A stretch of 64,000 nucleotides of DNA from Anoplolepis gracilipes. Lineage: Eukaryota; Arthropoda; Insecta; Hymenoptera; Formicidae. The notes beneath the pieces were generated by a model. That model saw nothing but the letters and a program-made list of their open reading frames with translations. It was not told where the DNA came from and did not search any database. The position numbers were made by a program, and so were the translations under genes. Below, one piece after another: positions 10,961 to 23,247 of this stretch; position 1 is the stretch's first letter, and every line of letters starts with the position of its first letter. The DNA lies in assembly GCF_047496725.1 (NCBI RefSeq), contig NC_132972.1, positions 17,712,001 to 17,776,000 on the forward strand, in the 5' to 3' direction.

Positions 10961-11078
10961 CTTTTGGACAATTTTATTTTGCCGTGGTCCTTTTTCGGTT
11001 TGTGTAGACGCCGTCTCCTGCGCTTGTAGCGTAAACGACGCTCCTATATCTTCCTGGTTTTTTTTTATTTGATATTTG
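10961..11078 (-). CDS. Ala/Pro/Tyr-rich protein gene, exon A
   Basis: This exon is flanked by a TTTTCAG acceptor (11079-11080) and a GTTAGT donor (10955-10960). One frame is open through all 118 bases, with Gln/Thr-rich codons reading about SFTLQAQETASTQTEKGP, and it ends in phase 0 so it joins exon B in frame. The plus-strand duplicate of this exon has stops and a mutated donor. A possible upstream exon ends at 11189 before GTAAGTAC, but I could not find an open frame through it that fits, so the true start is unknown. Confidence 0.4.
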
Positions 11079-12014
11079 CTGAAAAGAAATTGTATATATA
11101 TGTATAATATATGTATAATATATGTATAATAATATAAATAAATATAATATAATAATAAAATAAATAATATATTTGTATTTGTACTTACAACTTGACATGT
11201 TTCCCATTCTTTTATCTCTTACACGACGCACATGTAACAACGCGACCCTAGCAAAAGACGATCGACAGTGATGCTATTTCTGAGACTCTGTCCACTGCTG
11301 AAATAAAATGAAATAAAATGGCATCACTGGATCGGACGACGAACGAGCTCGCATACATACACCACGAAGAAGCCGTGTATGTGTGCTATAATAATTATAT
11401 GTCAATAATGTATATATATATATATATATGTACCTCTATTTTCATATATTTATATACATTATATACATATACATATTCTTCATGTCATAATATTTATAGC
11501 TTTTTTATAACAATATTCATAACATACAAATATGTTTTGCTCTTTGAAAAGATAAGTGCAAATCAAATTTACGATTGTATAATCACATATATGAAATCAA
11601 TATCAATCGATAAAAAAATTATTTATTTTGAATTATGAATTGTATAAGATGACAGTTGGATATAACTTGGCGAGAATAAGAAGGATTACAAATATACATT
11701 TGGAAAAATTGCATATAACATATAAATTTAGATTTTGTAATATATAAATGCAATAAAATCAACTGTAATAAAATAAACTAAAAAAAAGTATCTTTATATT
11801 CTTGTGGCTTGTCAATATTGCAAATGCATGTTTGCAAAAATATCTTTCTCATTCTTGTATAACTTTCAGATTTGTTATCTCGTATAATTTATAATCCAAT
11901 TTCAACATACTCTCGATTGATTTTAAATGTGCGATTATACAATTATTTTGATTTATTTTTATCTTTGCAGAGAGTAAAACACATACAAAAGAAATAATTA
12001 TGTGTCTATTTTAA
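11079..12014. other. AT-rich non-coding DNA
   Basis: Contains ATATGTATA tandem tracts at 11095-11175 (intron of the gene above) and an (AT)n tract at about 11410-11428. A plus-strand reading frame at 11318-11638 is low-complexity Ile/Tyr and is not convincing. I see no other feature. Confidence 0.6.
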
Positions 12015-12241
12015 ATGTATTCATCTGTAACGCTGTATCTTTATAAGCTATGTGTTCGTGATTGTAATAATAAATTGTATGTACCCAAGCCCTCGAGTGC
12101 GAATCTCGGAATTGTCGCGTGTATAATCAAAAACTGCGCGTTCAATCTATCGGGAGCTGCGCTTTCGTGCGGGCGCCCACCGCCGGGCTGCCTACCGAGA
12201 CGATACAAAAGGCTGTATCATCATAACAAATATAAGACTGG

Positions 12242-12281
<40 letters not shown>

Positions 12282-12780
12282 ATCATGTCTAAATAGACAC
12301 CATGTCTGCAAAAGACACCCCGCAAAGTAATATATAAATATAGAAATGTAAAAATTATTATATGTGTAACGAGGCACCTCCCGTTACTGACAACAGCCTC
12401 GTTCCCGAACGACCATTAGTCGGAAGTCCGCAGCCCGGTGACTATCAACTGGGCAAAAGCGGAAGCGCGGTGCGCCCTTTTTTTAGACCTCTAACTCGCG
12501 GCCGTTGCGACCGAAGGATCTCGGCGAGTGAAAGACTAAGTCCCGCTCGGGTACCGTCCGACCGTTACCGTAAACACCCGAGCGGCGACACGGTCTCGAT
12601 GCTCGCCGAGGCCTTGAACTCCGCCGACCGATCACGGAGAAGCCCGAGGTCGCAACGGCGTTCAAAGTTAAACCTTCCAGAAGAATTACGTTGAATAATT
12701 TATGTTACATATGTATAAAAGAATAAAATATAGTACAATAGGCCTCAGGCGAAAATCCATATTACAATAACCTAACGCCA
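12015..12780. other. GC-rich island, possible solo LTR
   Basis: Positions 12080-12200 and 12362-12690 are strikingly GC-rich against an AT-rich background. The second block starts TGTAACGAGGCACCTCC, contains inverted CGGGTA/CACCCGAGCGG patches, and is followed by TATAAAAGAATAAA (about 12714), a promoter/poly(A)-like arrangement typical of an LTR. A 110-residue open frame lies inside but is Arg/Ser/Pro-rich and unlike a known protein. No partner LTR was found in the window, so this remains tentative. Confidence 0.3.
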
Positions 12781-13093
12781 ATAGTGAAACCTCGTGGGGT
12801 TATTTTTACATGCATTTTGTAGCAGACTCAAAACCGTACAAATTTAAACTTTTTTGTAACTTCAACCAGTTATGAAATATTTGCTCCGACATCTATGGAC
12901 AGACCTTATATATATAATATTTTATATATTCTGAGACAATTTTAGTTATGCATATTATATAATTATATAATAACATACTATTTCTTTATATATATCTATA
13001 TAATGAATTATGAATATTGCTATAATTTAAAAATTATAAATATTATAATATAATAAAAAATTACATAAATGTATGAAGATAAAGATACATATA
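12781..13093. other. AT-rich non-coding DNA
   Basis: No gene or clear repeat beyond TATATA patches. Confidence 0.5.
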
Positions 13094-13283
13094 CAGGGTG
13101 TCCCATTTTAAATAATGCACTCAAATATCTCTGAAACGGTGCGAAATAAAAAAATTTTTCAAACAAAAGTTGTATGGCTTGAAAGAGGCCATCAGATGGT
13201 GGCAATGATTTGACCTTGACATTTTTTTATTAACGTACCGTTTCGAAGATATTTGATTGCATTATTTAAAATGGGACACTCTG
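13094..13283. mobile_element. 190-bp TA-flanked MITE
   Basis: The left end begins CAGGGTGTCCCATTTTAAAT and the right end closes ATTTAAAATGGGACACTCTG. Arms of about 50 bases include matching ATATCT..GAAACGGT blocks. TA flanks both sides. A truncated relative lies at 21391-21545. Confidence 0.9.
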
Positions 13284-13716
13284 TATATACATTTATTGAC
13301 ATATAATTACTAGTTTGATTTTCAATATACAACTTCTAAATTTATTTTTTATTTTTGGAGAAGAGTGACAAAATGCTTTATTTTTGGAAATAAAAATAAT
13401 TTGTTTGATTTATTTGAAGACGCGCGGTATAAACAACTGAATCTCGCGAAAATATACATGTATCTATTGCGCGGTGATAACGTACACGTAACGTGACAAC
13501 CGCACGCGAGAAAATTCAATAAAGGTTATAACGTCGAATTTATTATAGTGTTATAGAATTTGATTATTTATATTAGTGTAGTTATAGTGTGTATGTGCAT
13601 ATACGATGGGACGCAAGTACCACGAAAAATGCTTGCCTCTCAATGCTCGCAGGTTTTCGACAGAGAGGATGGTTTAAAAGGTGAGTACAACATCAATTTT
13701 TTATTGTTATATCAAA
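13284..13716. other. Non-coding DNA between the MITE and the CA array
   Basis: I see no supported gene. A GTGAGTACAA donor-like site at 13680 follows a short open stretch, but it has no recognisable product. Confidence 0.4.
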
Positions 13717-13957
13717 CACACATACATATACGCGCGCACGCACGCGCGCACGCACGCACGCACGCACTCACGCACTCACGCACGCACACACGCGCACACA
13801 CGCGCACACACACACACACACATACACACACGCTCACATACGCTCACACGCACGCACACACACACACACACACACACACGCTCACACACGCTCACACACG
13901 CTCACACACGCTCACACGCACGCGCACACACACACACACACGCTCACACACGCTCAC

Positions 13958-13995
<38 letters not shown>

Positions 13996-13997
13996 AT
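13717..13997 (+). repeat. Compound (CA)n / CGCACA / CGCTCACA microsatellite
   Basis: About 280 bases of alternating CA, CGCACGCA and CGCTCACA units. It produces long His/Thr/Ala/Arg open frames that are pure repeat translation and not genes. Confidence 0.95.
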
Positions 13998-14229
13998 ACA
14001 CAGATTGTATATCTATTACGTACATACATCCATAACAAATAGATACAGACATACAAATCGGAATTATAGATGAATCTTTTATTCAGGATCATCTCAAGTC
14101 TAGTTCTAGGATTCTGTTCAGCCAATAAGAAAGCTGAATGGAATCTGGAAAATTTACTTGAGAAGATGTTGAATGTAAGACCAATCTATGAATTCCAGCT
14201 ACACAGAAAGATAAAAAGAAGACAGATGT

Positions 14230-15267
<1,038 letters not shown>

Positions 15268-15270
<3 letters not shown>

Positions 15271-16157
15271 TTATTTTTCTCTTATTATTATCATTTATTA
15301 TTTTTATACATGGTAACCAAAAAAATTCATTGACGGAAAATTATTTTCAATAAAATGTAAAATATATTAAATAACAAATAAAATATTATTATTATTATTC
15401 TAAAATTGGATTACAATTTTTAAAATATTTTCTTTTCATAAAAAATAACGAGTTTATAAAAATCTTCAAGAAATGTTTCATTACACGTGATACTTCAGTA
15501 ATATTCACGTGTTCCTGGAGAATCTTCACACTTTCAGTTTTAGAAATTTTTCAGAAACACATAACTGAAGAAGTAAAAAGCATTACATCTGACATATACA
15601 TATGATTATTGACCAATTTTTGAAACGTTTCAAAGTCATAGTTGAAAAATAATTAAACATTTTTATTAACTTTTATAGTCTAATTCCTAAATAATAAGTT
15701 ATATTTTATTTTATTTAATAAGGTTTTTTAAATAATTTTTTTCACCAGAATATCTTTTTGGATTACCCTGTATATCTATAAAAAATGATATTTACTCAAA
15801 AATTTGTAAAGGAAGATATGCATTTGAAGCAGTTTGGAGAGCATGATAGGATCATTGAGTTCATTTTAGATGGAACAATTGTTTTCATATCGAGCAAAAA
15901 AACATGTTACTATGAGATGTATGCATGATTTCAATATATTTATCTTCCTTTTTCATGAAAATAAAACTAAGTGTGAAAAAGGAATCAAATAATTCTGGCG
16001 TGTTGCTATAACTGCTTGAAATGCATATCCTTCTTTATTGCCAATACTTTGTTACATTATTTTTATTTATCATTTTATATGTCATTACTTATATATACAT
16101 ACATTAGCATAAATATATATATAAATCGTTTATTATCATCTCTGAAAGATAAGATTA
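15268..16157. other. AT-rich non-coding DNA
   Basis: No supported gene or repeat. Short TTATTA tracts only. Confidence 0.5.
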
Positions 16158-17150
16158 CAGTCCTTTGTTTATATCCATATTTTTATAAGTAGTTAGTGCC
16201 AGAGGCGATATTCGTGTGCTGGTTGCTTCAAAAATAATGCCAGAGGCGATATTCGTGTGCTGGTTGCTGCAAAAATAATGCCAGAGGCGATATTCGTGTG
16301 CTGGTTGCTGCAAAAATAATGCCAGAGGCGATACTCGTGTGCTGGTTGCTTCAAAAATAATGCCAGAGGCGATACTCGTGTGCTGGTTGCTGCAAAAATA
16401 ATGCCAGAGGCGATACTCGTGTGCTGGTTGCTGCAAAAATAATGCCAGAGGCGATACTCGTGTGCTGGTTGCTACAAAAATAATGCCAGAGGCGATACTC
16501 GTGTGCTAGTTGCTGCAAAAATAATGCCAGAAGCGATACTCGTGTGCTGGTTGCTGCAAAAATAATGCCAGAGGCGATACTCGTGTGCTGGTTGCTTCAA
16601 AAATAATGCCAGAGGCGATATTCGTGTGCTGGTTGCTTCAAAAATAATGCCAGAGGCGATATTTGTGTGCTGGTTGCTGCAAAAATAATGCCAGAGGCGA
16701 TATTCGTGTGCTGGTTGCTGCAAAAATAATGCCAGAAGCGATATTCGTGTGCTGGTTGCTGCAAAAATAATGCCAGAGGCGATATTCGTGTGCTGCTTGC
16801 TGCAAAAATAATGCCAGAGGCGATATTCGTGTGTTGGTTGCTTCAAAAATAATGCCAGAGGCGATATTCGTGTGTTGGTTGCTTCAAAAATAATGCCAGA
16901 GGCGATATTCGTGTACTGGTTGCTGCAAAAATAATGCCAGAGGCGATATTCGTGTGCTGGTTGCTGCAAAAATAATGCCAGAGACGATATTCGTATGCTG
17001 GTTATTTAAAAAATATTTTATACCAGATGCGGTTTGCATGTGCGCTTTGATTTATTAAAAATTATGGCATTATATGTATTGTCCAAACATAATCTATTGT
17101 GCCATTTTATTTTTTAGTAATAATTATGTAACAATATAAACGAAGGACTG
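16158..17150. mobile_element. TA-flanked TIR element with an internal 41-bp minisatellite
   Basis: The ends are inverted repeats: CAGTCCTTTGTTTATAT on the left and, read inward from the right, CAGTCCTTCGTTTATAT (one mismatch). TA lies on each side (16156-16157 and 17151-17152). Most of the interior is the tandem array at 16198-17010. No transposase is encoded, so it is non-autonomous. Confidence 0.65.
16198..17010 (-). repeat. 41-bp minisatellite, about 20 copies
   Basis: The unit starts GCCAGAGGCGATATTCGTG and repeats with a fixed period of 41 bases. Variants are single-base (ATTCG/ACTCG, GCTGC/GCTTC). The last unit is degenerate. Because 41 is not a multiple of three, the minus strand reads through all three frames in turn. 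The result is a 41-residue protein repeat containing HEYRLWHYF and TNIASGIIF without stops. I take this as chance openness of the repeat rather than a gene, but it is unusual. Confidence 0.95.
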
Positions 17151-17291
17151 TACTTATTGTTCAGAGATGCAAGTTTTACTTTTTTAAAAGAAATTATGTA
17201 CGATATATTTTAAAACTATGTAATAAATATATCATATTTTATTTTTAGAGCAAGATTTTGCAAAAAATAATTCATTTATTTTTCTTTGCAG
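17151..17291. other. AT-rich leader ending in a splice acceptor
   Basis: TTTTTCTTTGCAG at 17279-17291 is a good acceptor directly before the open frame of the Mutator-type gene. An upstream exon was not identified. Confidence 0.4.
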
Positions 17292-17964
17292 GAGGCAGTT
17301 GAACAAGTTAGCACGGACACAAGAGAAAAATAACTCCATGAACACAGTGGTTACAAAGGATACTAGCAAAGAATCTATCGATTGTTATAAATTAGTGGAA
17401 TTACCTTATACGATGGACTCGGAAATTAGTACCCAGGTAATAAAGTTCATGAAGCCATTAAAGAAAGGTATTTTTAATCAAAATGTTGACAATTGCAATA
17501 ATAACAATACTTTTGTTATTAATAATAAAGCCCTTCCAAATGCTTCTTGTATCCAAAAAAGTTTGCCTGAAGGCCATCTTATTGTCATTGCTACTCAGAA
17601 CATCAATAACAAATCCATTCGAGAATCAGTGGAATCACTCTCTGATGTGGATTCGGAAATTGATATCAGAGTAATGGAATGCCAAGTAGATAAAGAAAAA
17701 AGTAAAAGTACATATAGTAAAAATGTCGAATATTGCGAAGGTAGCAATGATTTTGTTATCGATAATGGCCCTTTGGATATGAATCGTATCCAGGAAAATA
17801 TGTATGAAGGCCGTCGCATTGTCGACTTTTCTTTCATGTGGAATGAAATCCACAGAACTTTTGACAATCATGCGCGAGGAATAGAGTGCCTATTTAAAAA
17901 GATTGGAAACTCGTAAGTTCTCGTCGCCGTGGGTTAAAGACGCAGTTTTTTTTTCAAGTGCCAA

Positions 17965-19384
17965 ATGTGCAATTATGAAGACAGCGTTTGGTCTGAACCC
18001 ACAGAGTCAGAAACAATGGATATTAATACGGCTGCTGTAGCAGGAACTATTACAGTTGGAATTGGTTTTGCTCAGCTGCAAGAGCAATGTGCAGCCATGA
18101 ATGTTCCTTGTATGTCCGAACTATCTTATATTAAATACAGGGAAAATTTAGTTGATGATTTTAAAAAAACAGCCTTAGATAATATGAAAATGGCTGGCGC
18201 AGTTGAAAAACAACTCGCTCTTGAGAGAAACGATACTATAAACGGTATTCCGTATATACCTATTGCAGCAGATGGTAGTTGGATGAAGAGATCATTTGGT
18301 ACCGCTTATAACTCTCTTTCCGGTGTTGGAGCTATAATTGGTTACCATACGAAAAAGATTCTCTTTGTTGGTGTTCGCAATAAATTTTGCGCAATATGTG
18401 ATATGGCAGAGCGAAAAAGTGTAAAACCTAGAGTTCACAAATGCTACAAAAATTTTGATCGAAACACAAGCTCCACAAAGATGGAGAACGATGCAATCGC
18501 CGAAGATTTTAAATATAGCCTCGAAATGCATGGTCTGATTTATAAAACGGTTATTGCCGATGGTGACAGTAGCGTATATCAGACCATTCTTGATAACAGA
18601 CCATATCGTGAGCAAATGGTGACGGTAAAAAAAATAGAATGCACCAATCATTTGCTTCGCAATTTGTGCAAAAAGCTGAAAGCTGTGGCAGAGACGACTC
18701 AGCCAAAAACGCAAAGACAGCGTGGCTTTGTACAACTGCGAAATGTATTTTAAATAAATGTAGTATTTTAAATATCCGAAAAGAAATAGAAAAGGCAGCA
18801 GAGCTACGAAAAAAAAAGGAACGAATACCTCAACATTATAAGGCTATAGAATTGCAAAAAGATATCTTGAGCATTCCTAGCCATGTTTTTGGCGAACATA
18901 AGCGATGCGAAGCACGCGGTCGTATATGTAAAGAGAGTGAAGATGAAACGAAAATAATTATGTGCCATCTCTGAAATTATACGGTCTATATCAAAAAATA
19001 GAAAGTGCTATCACATACATAAGCGGTTATTCCGATAACTTGTTGTTGCATTTCACCAATAATCCTGCAGAATCATTCAATTCGATAATCTGCAAAGAAA
19101 TTGGTGGAAAGCGTATTAATTTTGGCAAACGAGGCTCTTATGATGCTAGAGTTGCGGGAGCAGTTGTGCAATATAATACACAACAAGTCTTTACTCAATT
19201 GCATAAAAACATGTGTAAAGTTGTTCCACCTATTGTCGAGAATCTTGAAAAAAGACGACAAATAAAAGTTGCAAAAACCATGGAATCTCGAAAGGAACAA
19301 GGAAGACAAAAAAAAATTCAAAACAGAGCCAGGAGCAGATCTTCATTATGGTCCGCAATCGCAAAAACCGGATCTTCCATCTGA
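17965..19384 (+). pseudogene. Mutator-like transposase domain block
   Basis: The 17965-18753 segment has INTAAVAGTITVGIGFAQL, the DDE-type first Asp in PIAADGSWMKRSFGTAYN, GAIIGYHTKKILFVGVRN, a zinc-like CAICDMAERK..HKCYKNF pair and the second Asp in KTVIADGDSSVY, then IECTNHLLRN. The segments 18639-18974 and 18962-19384 continue in other frames, with HFTNNPAESFNSIICK and GKRINFGKRGSYDARV. This pattern matches the insect and cnidarian Mutator transposase-like domain family (Pfam Mutator, PF20700, from memory). Frameshifts near 18720 and 18960 break it. Confidence 0.8.
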
Positions 19385-20110
19385 GGTATTCGAACAACTT
19401 CGACAAAACCATTTAGAAAAATTGTTCGAAAATGCGAAAAACTGGCAACAAATCGAATTCGGAACAAGAAATCAAAATGAATCAGAATTATGGTTATCAC
19501 TAAGACGAGAAATGTTGACGGCATCCAATTTTGGAACCGTATGTCGCATGAGACCGACAACGTCTTGCGCATCAACGGTAAAATCCATTTTATATCCTTC
19601 ATTCACTGATAATGCAGCTGTAAAATATGGTCGTGACAATGAAAAAATAGCGAGGAAAGAACTAGCCAAAAAATTAAACAAAGTGAAACCTTGCGGGCTA
19701 TTCATCGATACTGAAAATCCATTTTTGGGTGCATCTCCTGACGGACTTATCAATGAAAATGGTTTAGTGGAAATGAAATGTCCTCTGTTGGCTGAAAATT
19801 TAACAGCAGAAAAAGCCATTGAAACATTGTCTTCTTTACAAATTATTTTTGATAAAAAAGACACAAAATGAATCACCAATATTATTATCAAATTCAGGGT
19901 CAGTTGAATATAACACGACGAGAATATTGCATTTTTGTCATTTGGACTCCAAAAAGCATGAAAATATTGCGTATTGATGTAGACAATATTTTTTGGAGAT
20001 ATCAAATGCTTTCTTTCTTAACACGCTTCTATAATGAATGCATGCTTCCAGAAATCTTGGACAGTCGTCATAAAAGTATATGCCTATTAGAAATCCAAGA
20101 TATATTATAG
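19302..20110 (+). pseudogene. YqaJ-type viral recombinase/nuclease domain block
   Basis: The segment to 19871 contains WLSLRREMLTASNFG, KYGRDNEKIARKEL, FLGASPDGLINENGLVEMKC (the Asp and the Glu-x-Lys of the restriction-like nuclease core). A one-frame shift at about 19868 leads to HQYYYQIQGQLNITRREYCI and FVIWTP. This is the typical YqaJ C-terminus with its Gln-x-Gln. YqaJ domains in phages resect DNA ends; here the domain is fused downstream of a Mutator transposase. The catalytic residues are present, but the frame is broken. Confidence 0.85.
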
Positions 20111-20895
20111 AAGCTAAAGAAGTAGCAGCACAAAAAAAATTAAGTCGAACAAATAGACGAAATATATATGAAAACGAAAATGGCCCAGAAAAGAGCAAAA
20201 GATTCAAACCGAACGTTTTGCCATTGGAAGCAACAATAACTGATATTGCTGCTATTACTCTGAGTGAAGAGCAAGATGACGATTGCATCGTTGTTAGTGA
20301 TTCGAAAAATGAAGAACTAACTGCAGACAATATGGCAAAACAAAAAGAATTTCTAGACAAAGCGATTGCTCCTTTTAATTTAGTGAAGGATAATGTATTA
20401 CCTATACATAGCAAAATAAACGACGAATCATTGGATCGATTTTTACACGTCGTAAGAAATAAGTCTTGTTTCGAAACACAAAGTGTGTTATATTTGGAAT
20501 ATCCTCACTTAATTGAAGCAAATGGTAGCGACAAAAGCTTACAAATTATTGGGGGAAACTGCAGTGATCACTGGCGATGTATATTTTTTGACGGTACCAA
20601 GCTTCGAGTGTACGACAGTCTACCCGGTTGTACATACGATAAATTGGTACTTAAAGAAAAAAATTACATTCATCGTTGTTATCCACAAATAAGTGCAAGT
20701 AATATAATATTTGAAAAGGTTCAAACACAACCTGATGGCACATGTTGTGGAATTTATGCTGCAGCTTTTGCTACAACTATAGCTTTAGGAGGAAATCCTT
20801 GTAATGAGAAATATTCTAATCGGGTTGAATATATGAGGCAACATTTTCTAAACATTATAATAAAAAATGAACTGTCGGCTTTTCCAAAATGGTAA
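20080..20895 (+). CDS. Ulp1-like C48 cysteine protease domain block
   Basis: An open segment of 271 residues. The N-terminal third is linker with an acidic SEEQDDDCIVVSD patch. The C-terminal half holds the C48 protease signature: His in SDHWRC, Asp in RVYDSLPG, Gln in VQTQPDG and Cys in TCCGIYAAAFATT. Ulp1 relatives cut SUMO-like isopeptide bonds, and many Mutator and other large transposons carry them. It ends in TAA at 20893-20895. It overlaps the end of the YqaJ block in another frame, consistent with a frameshift rather than a separate gene. Confidence 0.8.
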   Translation: MPIRNPRYIIEAKEVAAQKKLSRTNRRNIYENENGPEKSKRFKPNVLPLEATITDIAAITLSEEQDDDCIVVSDSKNEELTADNMAKQKEFLDKAIAPFNLVKDNVLPIHSKINDESLDRFLHVVRNKSCFETQSVLYLEYPHLIEANGSDKSLQIIGGNCSDHWRCIFFDGTKLRVYDSLPGCTYDKLVLKEKNYIHRCYPQISASNIIFEKVQTQPDGTCCGIYAAAFATTIALGGNPCNEKYSNRVEYMRQHFLNIIIKNELSAFPKW

Positions 20896-21390
20896 AAATT
20901 CTAATGAATATCTTTGGAAAAAGACGTCTCAATGCAAATGACTCATTTGCAATTAGTCGGAGACGAAAAAAATACATATATTGTGATTGCGTTGTCATGG
21001 GAATGTACGCGATGAAGAGGCCTTTTGTTGTCCATATTTTCAATATACAAATATTGTATAATTCCATGAATATCGCAAATATTGGGCGTTTGCAGGGTGG
21101 AGGAGCAATGGAATTACTTGCCTCCTCCCTAGGTAACAATAAAACCCAAAAAACTTTCTCGACATCTACCTTGTCGTGGTGAGAAAGCTTTATACTAAAA
21201 GGTGTAAAATTATGAAAGCAGTTTTAAATAAATGTGGAAGTGACATTTTATGTCATTTTATGTCACCCTTCTCCCTTTAAAAAAAATTCTGTTACTATCT
21301 TTAAAATATATGAACACACACACACACGCACGCACTCACGCACGCACGCACACATATAAACATACATATCACTGTATACATATACATATA
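20896..21390. other. Non-coding DNA after the Mutator gene
   Basis: A short hairpin (GCAAATGACTCATTTGC) occurs at about 20935-20951 and CA/CGCA repeats at 21315-21350. A CCTCCTCCCTAGG patch lies near 21122. I could not confirm a terminal inverted repeat for the Mutator element. Confidence 0.5.
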
Positions 21391-21545
21391 AAGGATGTCT
21401 CATTTGAAATATTGACCTCAAATATTAGTAAAAAATATATTTTACAGAAAAATGTTTTAAACAAAAGTTATTCGGTTCGAAGGAGGCCACAGAATGATGC
21501 CATTAGTTTGATCTTGAATAGTCGTTTGAAGGTCACTATCAAATA
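21391..21545. mobile_element. Truncated MITE of the 13094-13283 family
   Basis: Shares the order AAGGATGTCTCATTTGAAAT, then ACAAAAGTTATTCGGTTCGA, then GAGGCCACAGAATGATGCCA with the complete element at 13.1 kb. The right inverted end is missing. Confidence 0.65.
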
Positions 21546-21675
21546 AATGGAACTCTCTAATATTCTATTGCAGCTTACCTCAAAAGTTTTTCAAAACACT
21601 ATGATAAAGTATTTTGTTAATAACTTGTTGAGTAATAAAGCTTGAGAGTTGTAGCAAATACAAAATATCTTTATT
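21546..21675. other. AT-rich spacer
   Basis: No feature seen. Confidence 0.4.
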
Positions 21676-22250
21676 TTGGTGTCGTTTTAATCGTAAAAAT
21701 TTCGTTAATTGATTAAAATTATTTTCAAGCTGATAAAATGCAGAATAAGAAATTTTATTTTTTATAATAAGGTAATATGTGATGCGAAAACCAATTGAAA
21801 AAGGAGTCCTCGCGAGCGGGACTTCGTTAGCTATCTCGCTTGCTCCTCGTCCGTCCTCGCTCTCTCTACGGCATCGGCGATCTTTCCTTATCTCTACAAA
21901 TATGAACATTTTATTATATTATATTTATTTAGTATTATATTATATTAATTAATATTATATTAATTATATTAATTATATTGTATTTAATTTAAACATTTTA
22001 TTTGGGGTCGTTTATTATTTTCAAGCCGATAAAATGCGAAATAAAAATCTAACATTTTATTCAATAAAAGGACGAGGAGCAAGCGAGATAGCTAACGAAG
22101 TCCCGCTGGCGAGGACTCCTTTATCAATTATTTTTCGCATCACATATTATCTTATTATAAAAAATAAAATTTCTTATTCCGCATTTTATCGATTTGAAAA
22201 TAATTTCAATGGATTAATGAGATTTTTACGATTAAAACGACACCAAACAT
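21676..22250. mobile_element. Foldback MITE with arms of about 185 bases
   Basis: The left end begins TTGGTGTCGTTTTAATCG and the right end closes CGATTAAAACGACACCAA. The arms (21676-21857 and 22068-22250) share CGAGCGGGACTTCGTTAGCT and its complement. The loop is 90% AT. The small open frame on each arm is only the inverted copy of the other. Confidence 0.85.
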
Positions 22251-23247
22251 GACGTGAATCGGATTATTTTTAATTAATATATATAATTAATCTAATTCAA
22301 AATTATCCGATTTATGTCGTACTTATGTCTTATATATGTAGTGTCATTTTTGAATCGCAAATAAAACTTATTAAATATAAATAAGTAAATAAGAAAGAGA
22401 CAATAGGAGCGAGGAGATGTGAATCAAATTATAAGTTTTTTATATAGGTGATGTGTCGCAGGTATATTGACATTAAGTACATTAGTAACATTCTATAAAA
22501 AGACGGAAATTATAATAAAAATCTGAACGTTTCGATTCATGTTTTGAATCTCTTCAGCATAATATATAAAATAAATAAGTAAATTATAAATAGATAAAAA
22601 CGAAATTAATGAGAAAGCATCGCATAATAAAGGCATAAGCAATGTGTAAACTAAAAATCGTGATCGTATTCGCATGATTAAATGGATCAATGCCTTAGAA
22701 CCGCTGTACATATTTGTCGCATGTTAGTTGTATAAATTACATATATATAAAACGATCCAACTTGTTCGGCTCTTTTATTGTACGGCTTGTATAATAATCC
22801 CGTGAGGCAATTCTCCGAGGTTTCCAGACCGAGGGAGGTATGCAGTTAGATTGAGGGGTTAAGTAAGATATGCATTCCGTTTGCGTGTTGTTGAATCTAT
22901 GGTATATATATCACGCAACTGAAATTTAACGTGTGGTTATGCCGATGGTATAGATGGCAATGACCATGGTCATCGCTTGGTGGTTATTGGTAGTCCAATT
23001 AAAACGTTTGGTGTTTAATTATTAGATTATCACGATTCTAAATTCTTTTAAGGCTGATTCATACTTTGACAGAAAAGCAGTAAATGTGAAGATGAGCGGT
23101 CCTCCTCACCGATTTTATTAAAAATTTTTTTAGTAATAGATTTTAGCTCGAAACGAATGAATCTGGCAGAAAAAATCGTCTCTGCCACGCGAAGCGAGAT
23201 ATAAATTTTTTAAGATGATCACTTTTAAGGCTATGAAACCTATCATT
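22251..23247. other. AT-rich non-coding DNA
   Basis: About 1 kb with no supported gene. Short reading frames (22493-22711 minus, 23215-23433 plus) are compositionally random, and the second overlaps the next foldback. Confidence 0.5.

Larger units (their letters stand above)
17292..20895 (+). pseudogene. Mutator-type transposon gene with YqaJ nuclease and Ulp1-like protease (decayed)
   Basis: One plus-strand gene runs through several frames. 17292-17916 is an Asn/Ser-rich N-terminal region (first ATG 17338) ending in RRIVDFSFMWNEI. 17917-19384 carries the Mutator-like transposase domain. 19269-20110 is a YqaJ-type nuclease. 20080-20895 is a Ulp1/C48 cysteine protease. Frame changes occur near 17900, 17955, 18720, 18960, 19300, 19860 and 20090. 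Domain order stays collinear and each block is well preserved, so this looks like one protein broken late rather than several genes. It presumably mobilised a Mutator-superfamily element; terminal repeats were not found. Confidence 0.75.

Noticed and set aside
13560..14073. Open frames rich in His/Thr/Ala/Arg
   Set aside because: They are translations of the CA/CGCA microsatellite.
16198..17010. A CRISPR-like regular repeat array or a genuine repeat protein gene
   Set aside because: Units are directly adjacent with no variable spacers, and the period is not a multiple of three. The open frames come from the repeat itself.
17912..17960. A 48-base intron in the Mutator gene (GTAAGT..TTTTTCAAG)
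   Set aside because: The sequence inside reads as the expected coding block in another frame (GLKTQFFF), so two frameshifts explain it better than a very short intron.
22493..22711. Small minus-strand frame of 72 residues
   Set aside because: Composition is that of random AT-rich DNA, with no motif or splice context.
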